64,000 nucleotides of DNA from Sistotremastrum niveocremeum HHB9708 (taxonomy: Eukaryota; Basidiomycota; Agaricomycetes; Sistotremastrales; Sistotremastraceae). Position numbers and translations under genes: made by a program. The stretch spans positions 761,691-825,690 of the forward strand of contig KV419402.1 in assembly GCA_001630475.1 (NCBI GenBank). The letters are read 5' to 3'. Each line of letters starts with the position of its first letter. Position 1 is the stretch's first letter. The notes below the pieces were generated by a model that was not told where the DNA came from, made no database searches, and saw nothing but the letters and a program-made list of their open reading frames with translations. Positions 57,429 through 64,000 of this stretch are shown here, in pieces.

Positions 57429-58430
57429 ATGGCGCAAGTACAAGCTCTCAGTTCTACCGCCTTAGCTTGCGTGTATTGGAAAGACACCGATAGTGAGTGT
57501 GCCAATTCCGAGCCATTTGTCTGACATCAATATGCGATTCTAGAGGTCGATCATATCCGTGTTTATTTCCAGGACTCTAGCTGGACCATCTGCGAAGCCA
57601 GATGGGACAACGGCGTTTGGAAAGCGAAAGCTAAGAGCTGCTTCACCGGCCCTCAGACTGGAACACCTCTAGCGGCGTTGGCCTATCCAGGTGATGGTCA
57701 TGAGATACCTGGCGCGGATCCTGAGATCCAGGTATACTACCGCCAGGACGGCAAGATCAAATACCACAGGAGGTCTGAAGGTGTGACGGATACCTGGTCA
57801 TACGCGGGGGAGGTGGATACTTATAACCTCGCCGAGACATCTAACATAGGTGTATGCGAGTTTTATGATCCATATATTCGGGTCTACTATCAGGATACCG
57901 CCGGAGATATCAGAGTATCCACTTGGAACTCAGGTTCCAAGACATGGGTCCGCAGCACTGGTGGTGCCAATTTGAGAATCTCCGAGGCTGACAAGCCTGC
58001 ACGTACCGGAACCCCTATCGGTACGGACACGGAGAACGCTCACAACCTCTCGAATGTAGTCGTCGCGTGGCACGACAAAAACAAACATCTCGCTGGGGCT
58101 ATAGTCAAGAATGACAGTCCCACTCCGATCAAGTTTCCGAAAGACATCGCCGTCAGCCCTTCCGGCACTGTCACGGTGGCGGTCTGGGATCTTAATCACA
58201 TCCACATCTATTATGACGGCGTCAATGATGGCATCCAGAAGCTCGAATACGCGAGTAACAAGTGGAGCGACACGATGGACGCCTTCACGGGGGATATTAC
58301 AAATCCCTACGCTAACGGTCAAGGCTCCTTGGCGTCGGCTGCCTATGCCCCTGCCAATACAGGCACTCACACAGGTAGTGTTTTCTATCAGCCTGTCGAC
58401 GGAAATAGTATCGTGGAGATTCTCATATGA
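57429..58430 (+). CDS. fungal fucose-lectin-like beta-propeller, copy B
   Basis: Exons 57429-57492 and 57544-58430 join to 316 residues. It is collinear with copy A over its whole length: shared segments include AYPGDG, IPGADPEI, DPYIRVYYQDT, TGTPIG, DTENAH, HIYYDG, NDGIQKLEY, FTGDITNP and GSVFYQPV. Blade motifs (HIRVYFQ, EIQVYYR, YIRVYYQ, VVVAW, HIHIYYDG, GSVFYQ) again indicate six blades. There is no signal peptide. The intron position and phase and the 887-base exon 2 are identical to copy A. Sugar-contact residues may differ between the copies (for example STWNSGSKTW here versus SQWNSGNKQW), so specificity could have changed. Binding of fucosylated glycans is inferred from the family. Confidence 0.85.
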
Positions 58431-58971
58431 TCGGGTAAAGGGTTTCGCTTTGCATCGATCACAGCTGTAAATTGTTTCTCAAATTCCGCATGTACTGGAT
58501 CGTGTTTTCGTACTAGTTTTTTGTCCCATTGTGTATCGTTCGCGGTTCTCAGGCGAGTAGATCGTGTCAGCAATGAATCGAAGTTTAATGATCAAATGTT
58601 CCGTGTCAAGGTTACCCATATGTTATAAAGCTCCTCGAGCCAGTTTCTATTGATGTGCCGACGGGTCTGGATTTGGTACCGAGGAATCCGATGGCATGGT
58701 AGCGCTACGCTCAAGGTGCTTTATTTTAGCTCGCTTGCAGAATTCTTCATAAGAATTAGTAAGCAGACCTCGGCACAGCTCGGCGAAGACTCAACCTGAG
58801 TGGCGAGACCCTGTCATTTGAATGTGGTGCTTGCTGAGCCTCGGGTTTTTTGAGTCAGTTGCGCTGTCAGCAAAGAGCCTTGTGGTCCTCATACGTGATT
58901 GTGTATGTAAACAATTACTCTCCGTCTGACACTACATAGACGGCTCCAGAGGGCTTATATGAAAATCGTGG
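58431..58971. other. intergenic stretch
   Basis: About 540 bases with the lectin B 3' region and the promoter of the oxidoreductase gene. No gene was seen. Confidence 0.5.
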
Positions 58972-60440
58972 ATGTCCTTCATACGGCGAACACTCCTCAC
59001 AAGTCGAAGTTTCTCCTCAACACGGATCATGGCACCCACATTCAAGGCTCTCGTCGTGACTGCGAAAAAGCAAACGACACCTCTCACTCTTGCTGATTAT
59101 GAAGAACCATCGCTCTCGGAGGGCGAATTGCTTCTAGAGAACGTTGCTGCCGCTCAGGTCGGTCATAATAATATCATGATCCTTCAAACCGGTGACACGA
59201 ATGAATTACAGAACCCCGTCGATGCGAAACAGGTTGACTTCGATTTTGGCATATCGAGCCTTCCTTGGGTGCTGGGTGCCGACGTGGCCGGAAGAGTCTA
59301 TAAGACCGGTCCTGGGGTTACCAAATTTACAGTTGGTGACAGAGTAAGTCTTTCGTTATTCTCAATCTCCTCATGGCATGACAGCGAAACAGGTAGCCTC
59401 TTTTCTTGAGAGGAAGACCCCCCGCCATTCCGGTTACCAAACCTTCAGTATAGCGGCTGAAAAAAGAACCGTCAAGGTATGTCTGTTCCATGATTTTCTT
59501 TTTCCTTAAAGGAAAAAAACTCGATGTCTGTGTCAACAGCTGCCTGAAAACTATTCATTCGAGTCAGGGTCGACGCTTCCGGCAGGTTTCGTGACAGCAG
59601 CTGCAACACTTGCCGATGCTTTCGGGATTAGTATTCCAAGCGCTTCAAGTCCAACTGTTCCATCGTTCGATGGGGAGCCATTCCTCGTGTGGGGAGGATC
59701 AGGGAGTGTAGGCGCATATGGTATGAGAGCACCTGCCGATAACATCTAGCTGCTTATATTCTTGCTCTGGTTCAGTGATCCAATTGGCCCATTTGTTTGG
59801 GTTTGACGTCATTGCAACTGCAAGCCCTGCTAATCATGAATACGTGAAATCACTGGGAGCAAAACACGTCTTCGACCACAGAGACCGTGAGTCATCGAAC
59901 GCACGATCATTACTTACGTCTGATATTTATCCCAGCGGATGTTGTATCCAAAATTCGAGAAGTTGCGGGACCTGACCTGTCGAAAGTCTACGAGTCAGTC
60001 AACTTGTCCTGGGGCTTGATCTAAAAACTTAATTCCAAGAACAGTGCAGTCTCAGAGGGCGGCACAGTGGAAGCTTCCGTGAAAAGCATCACCTCTTCCG
60101 AGGGCAAAGTAGCAATCATTCTTCCTTTACCCTCTCCGGATCCGTCTACGGCTTCCGTCAAGGTTATTGCCACTGGCACTTCCAAAGCGACAGAGATTCC
60201 AGCTCTGGGAGAGGCGGTCTATTGGTATCTGGAAGAGTTGTTGAGCCGCGGGATCTTGATACCAAATAAATTCAAGATTATTCCTGGTGGATTGTCAGGA
60301 GTGAATGAGGGTTTGAGCCTTCAAAGACGACACAAGGTGTGCATCTTTTGAAGTTTTTTGGGGTCAATATTATTAATGAGATTCCCCTGAAGATTTCGGG
60401 AGAGAAGCTAGTCTATCGCATCGCGGATTCCGAATTTTGA
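58972..60440 (+). CDS. MDR-superfamily oxidoreductase (zinc-free alcohol dehydrogenase-like)
   Basis: Eight exons (58972-59157, 59212-59343, 59393-59476, 59540-59720, 59776-59886, 59936-59993, 60045-60336, 60393-60440) join to 363 residues. The medium-chain dehydrogenase fold is clear: NPVDAKQ, LPWVLGADVAGRV, KFTVGDRVASF in the GroES-like half, then the cofactor motif VWGGSGSVGAYVIQLA and the segment ASPANHEYVKSLGAKHVFDH. The end, SGEKLVYRI, is typical of the fungal trans-enoyl-reductase/quinone-reductase-like group. The cysteines of zinc enzymes are absent, so NADPH-dependent reduction of quinones or enoyls is likely. The first 19 residues (MSFIRRTLLTSRSFSSTRI) look like a mitochondrial targeting peptide; starting at the in-frame ATG 59029 would give a cytosolic form. 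Confidence 0.9.
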
Positions 60441-61115
60441 ACAGTGCGGGCTGATAATCCATTAATTCAGACACGGTAGTAGCACCATACTGAACCGGTA
60501 CCATGATGGCCCTATCATGAGGCTGCGTAAGTCGCAAGTAAGTCGAGGTCTCGCATCTTTAGATAGACGTACACTTCTGTTCTGTATCTTTTTCATAAAC
60601 TTACTTTCGGTTGTTTTGACTGTCTAAGACTGGCGTGAAATAATTATTGGACGTCAACGTTGAACTTGAATATCTGGAGTGAAAACACGTGCACGAGGCG
60701 TCCACGGAACCAAATCCGAGTCCGCCGAGTCGAAACCGACTGCAAGTCCGACCGTTTCTTCTGTCTTTGCACCACCTACATCGCATTTAACGGCAGCTGT
60801 ATATTTTCGTCAAGGAAGAAATGAAACAGGATCAGAAAAATGCCTCACCTCGCTTGTTCAAGCTAACATTCCGCAGAGGCAGCCAGAGCTTCAGACGTAC
60901 ATCCAAACGAGATACATCGCAAGGAATGAAAAGAGCCAGGAACACTTGGAAGTCTCTAAGGCCACTTCTCAGACTCTTGGTGAGTGTAGTCCTGAATCAA
61001 ACGTCCCAAATTATTCTAAGACTCTTGAAAGCTACCCCAGGTACCTCTCAAGGACATTCGGGCAAGTCTTTATATGTATCATGCTCATCGTGCGACCCTT
61101 TCAACGATTATTTAG
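60441..61115. other. 5' region of the acidic-protein gene, exons unresolved
   Basis: Several open stretches (for example 60679-60800 and 60821-60979, which is basic) could be upstream exons of the gene at 61116-62329. A branch-site/acceptor-like string GCTAACATTCCGCAG occurs near 60860. No arrangement was decisive. Confidence 0.35.
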
Positions 61116-62329
61116 CTTTACGAAGAGAGAAAACGGCGCCGCTCCAGCCTCAATTACGTTCCAGATAGCATTCAAATCATTGTGACTTCGCCGACGGCGC
61201 CTCTTCGAACTTACGACGACGGCAGCGCTTACGATGGACATTCTAGTCGATGCCACGACGAGGAGGGCGAAGTTTCCGATAGTGATAGCCTATCCGGGTC
61301 AGATCACCCTCCTGGACTGCAGGGCAGCGATTTCATCCTCCCGAGTCTTGCCACATCGGATTCCTTCGAGGATGACCTACAATTGGCGGCTCTGTACACC
61401 AGCTATAGTGCAGCTGAAGTGAGTCCCTCACATGACAATCACTGGTTAATCCTGATGATATGGCTGCACAGTCTATGTTCGATGAGTTCACGCCCCCTTC
61501 CTCTCCCCCCACTTCCTTAGCCGACGACCATGATCATACGAAACCGTCTCCGCAATCCACTCCCGCACTCGAGTATCGAGGTGTTTCTGAGGGCCAAAAC
61601 AACTCCTACTTCCTACCCTCCCTACCTAAAACAGAACTTGACGCCGTTGTTCTTCGGATTGCCGAGTCCCAAGATTCCATCACTCAAGGCTCGTGCGATT
61701 CTGCAGTATCTAACGCCTCCACGGAAGCAGTTTGTCAAGGTCCATCCGAACTAGGTCTCGCTCCGACTACTTTTGAAGACACGGTTCTTTTACCAGTGTA
61801 CGATCCTGTACAACGCACTATCATTCTCCGAAATCATGGGCTATCTGACTCTCACGGTCCCACAAATAAATTTGGCTCGAAGGAGGTCTTCTCAGAACGT
61901 TCGGTCCTCGACCCTGTCCCTGAGTCGGATGATCAGGACGTCTCCGTCGCCCTCGATAAACAAGGATCTCATCTAGATTGCGAACCCATTACACTCCTCG
62001 AAGGCAACGTTTCGTTCCATTCCGCCGAAGTCGTCATGTCAGGAACCTTCTTGGGAACTATCGATATGTCGATTAGCTCGGCCAACCAATCATGTATCGG
62101 AGACGTGAGCGAGACAGAGGATGAAAAGCCAGATGTTTCAGAAGCCAAGAGCGACCCCTGCGACGGAAACGACGTCGATCAATTTTGCGATGCCGACTTG
62201 GTCGAAGAGCGAAACGTGCACTCAGCGAAGGCTCTGAACGAAGACCCTCTCGCCAACGAACTCCATCCACATAACTTTTCTCTTGGCACGGCTGGGAATG
62301 TTTTGCTAGTCTTGGGACGCCGTCGATAA
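61116..62329 (+). CDS. acidic, Ser-rich disordered protein, unknown (5' end unresolved)
   Basis: Two well-supported exons (61116-61418, 61472-62329) encode 386 residues that begin LYEERKRRRSSLNYVPDSIQ and end NVLLVLGRRR. The sequence is strongly acidic and Ser/Asp/Glu-rich (DEEGEVSDSDSLSGSD, DDHDHTKPSPQSTP), with a few ordered-looking segments (LDAVVLRIAESQDS, DTVLLPVYDPVQRTIILRNH). No domain, signal or membrane segment is recognised. There is no ATG at the start of the first exon shown, so at least one upstream exon exists, probably within 60670-60980. Confidence 0.6.
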
Positions 62330-62726
62330 GATTCAATCCTCCCTTTTCGCGCCTTCGCCTATTTACTTTCGCCACTTTCATCCTTTATCATTGTGGTTTA
62401 TCCGACGTTTAGCTACGACTTTACCAAACCCTGTGACGATTCGGTCATCTGCCTCTTGATCATTTATCTTGCTATTCCATTTTCCACCCGCATACACACA
62501 CCCCACCCTCGTTTGGGCTTATCGTTTACCTCGTTTCTATCGTTTCTGGTCATAAGCATGTATATCACAACCCTAAATAACAAACTAGTACAGCTCGTTC
62601 CAGTTAGATCTAGATCTATGAACAGCGAGATGCGTCATCGCAAGAAAGTGGGGGCCTCGACCTCGGTACGTCACGCGTCATTGCTTAGTCTTGTCATCCC
62701 ACCTGATGCGACGAAAACGCGAAAGA
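62330..62726. other. convergent 3' spacer
   Basis: About 400 bases between the stop codons of the acidic-protein gene (+) and the carrier gene (-). No feature was seen. Confidence 0.5.
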
Positions 62727-64000
62727 TCACAATTCCTGTCGTGAATACCGTGCTATGGGACGAGTTGGCTGTGTGACGTACAAGTCCATGAACAGTTTCC
62801 ACAGGATAGAGAACATGAGCCCTTGCAAGCCGTTTGCCAATATACGGGTCTTCAAACCACGGCCGAAGAGCCCTTGGAGACCATCGACTGCAATGACCGC
62901 ACGTGCAGCGTTCACTGCGAAAGAAATTGATCAGTGAATATGAAATGGGAAGGAGTGACAACATACTGTATGAGATCTTAGCCTCGTTGACTTGTCTGTA
63001 GGTCTTCACGACGCGCAATGAGTTCGAGATTGTGTCGGAGACGACTGATGCCGCAAAGCCAATGAAGGCTTGACGAAGGAGTTTTTGCGCGAGATTATGA
63101 GGGGGAGGAAGATTATCCGACAGGAAATTATATGTCCCGAACCAAGCTTCCTCAAGTGGTCAGCACAAGAATTGCATGGCATGTAAATCATAACACACGA
63201 TAATGTCCCACAAATGTGGCAAGGGCGGTTGCGATAGCACCATACCAGAGAGTGCCGATACCGTGTGCTTTTATCTGCGGGGAAGTCAGAGAACGTATCA
63301 TAGTATAGCCGGATCACGTACTCTGCGTTTCAAGATAGGCCATCCCTCGCGACCTTGAGTCTGGAGTGTCGTTTTAAGGGTATCAATAGGTGTAAGAATC
63401 ATCCGGAAACAGGCGGCTGCCACGCTGGCGAACACGGTCTTGATGAGAGACGGCAATTTCTTCATAAAGGAGTTCGATTGCAAGAGGGCGAGAATACCGG
63501 CGTTCGCAGCTGTGTCGCCGAATCTGCAAGACAAAGACGTTGAGGCACAGAAGTTGCAAAACTTGAAGCTCTTCGTACCTGGAAATGGGGCCCTGAAAGA
63601 TGGCGGCTCCGAGACCAGCGTAATATCTTGGAAATCCGCCGTCACGGTAGAGAGTTTTGATAGCCTCGGTAGTCGTAGTACCGTATCGATACTGATAGTT
63701 CATGACCGTTCGAAGGGGCTATGCGAATTATATGAGACCAGAGACTACGCGCAAGAACCGAGCTGTATACCATTAAAGTGAGGACCTGCAGCACCATTGC
63801 TAAATCCATTGAATCAGGCCAAAAAATCGTGTGATCAGGTCGTACTCACCTGCAGCACCACTCAGTCCACCACCCAAGGCGCTCTTCCAAGTCTTGTTCC
63901 AGTCGAACTCGACGTCATCGGCATCAATGAAGCCTTTGATGAAGATAACCAAAATGAAGATCCCAGCTGCCGTAAGAAGAGTATACCAGAATATACTCCA
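62727..64000 (-). CDS. mitochondrial carrier-family protein, atypical (5' end outside window)
   Basis: The gene enters from the right edge and ends at the stop near 62727. The visible N-terminal part has a hydrophobic segment (FWYTLLTAAGIFILVIFI), then DADDVEFDWNKTWKSALGG and three carrier repeats. The middle repeat has a good signature: RMILTPIDTLKTTLQTQGRE. The first (LTLMPLRTVMNYQYRYG) keeps the proline but has Arg in place of the acidic residue, and the third (SVVSDTISNSLRVVKTYRQ) lacks the proline. Other family segments are GFPRYYAGLGAAIFQGPISR and GLQGLFGRGLKTRILANGLQ. Such degenerate signatures occur in atypical SLC25 members, which may sit in other membranes and whose transport activity is unclear. 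At least six exons are visible, all in frame. Confidence 0.8.

Noticed and set aside
1-64000. CRISPR arrays, LTR-type or capsid-bearing elements, rRNA genes
   Set aside because: No spaced short repeats, no long terminal repeats with polymerase or integrase motifs and no rRNA-like sequence were seen.

Overview
The window looks like a gene-dense stretch of an Agaricomycete (mushroom-forming basidiomycete) genome. Nearly every gene is broken by many introns of about 45-60 bases with GT..AG ends, and the gene content is typical of a wood- or litter-decaying fungus: an AA9 copper monooxygenase, a fungalysin, two CYP63-type P450s and two fucose-lectin-like propellers. Where stated, exon coordinates were worked out by hand from splice signals and reading-frame continuity, and their lengths sum to multiples of three. 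Genes sit on both strands without operons, and several neighbours share short divergent promoters.

Left part (1-26 kb): a Med25-like vWA protein (-), a phytanoyl-CoA-dioxygenase-family oxygenase (+), a secreted M36 fungalysin (+), a short-chain dehydrogenase (+), a protein with four or five double-stranded-RNA-binding-like repeats and an RS-rich tail (-), a disordered Ser/Pro-rich protein (-), a Dap1/MAPR haem-binding protein (-) divergent from a Rab18-like GTPase (+), and an AA9 lytic polysaccharide monooxygenase (-).

Middle (26-43 kb): the NC2-alpha histone-fold subunit (+) converges on the GINS subunit Sld5 (-). Sld5 is divergent from the first of two tandem EamA/SLC35G-like transporters (+). 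Then come a fucose-lectin-like propeller (-), an intron-containing tRNA-Lys(CUU), two tandem P450s (-) and a probable SURP-domain protein (-). An assembly gap of 100 N lies at 42878-42977 between two identical 40-base sequences.

Right part (43-64 kb): after a gene-poor stretch come a bHLH-zipper-like protein (+), TFIIS (+), a ZIP metal transporter (+), the large Ypp1/TTC7 TPR protein (-) divergent from a small coiled-coil protein (+), a second lectin propeller (+), an MDR-type oxidoreductase (+), an acidic disordered protein (+) and an atypical mitochondrial carrier (-) that runs off the right edge.

Housekeeping functions (Mediator, NC2, TFIIS, GINS, Rab, PI4K scaffold, tRNA) are interleaved with accessory ones (secreted enzymes, P450s, lectins). 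I found no single co-ordinated gene cluster. The most distinctive items are the multi-repeat dsRBD-like protein, a set of very small exons (7, 9, 11, 14 and 18 bases), a GC-AG intron supported by a neighbouring paralogue, and the separated pair of lectin genes. I saw no clear retrovirus-like element.
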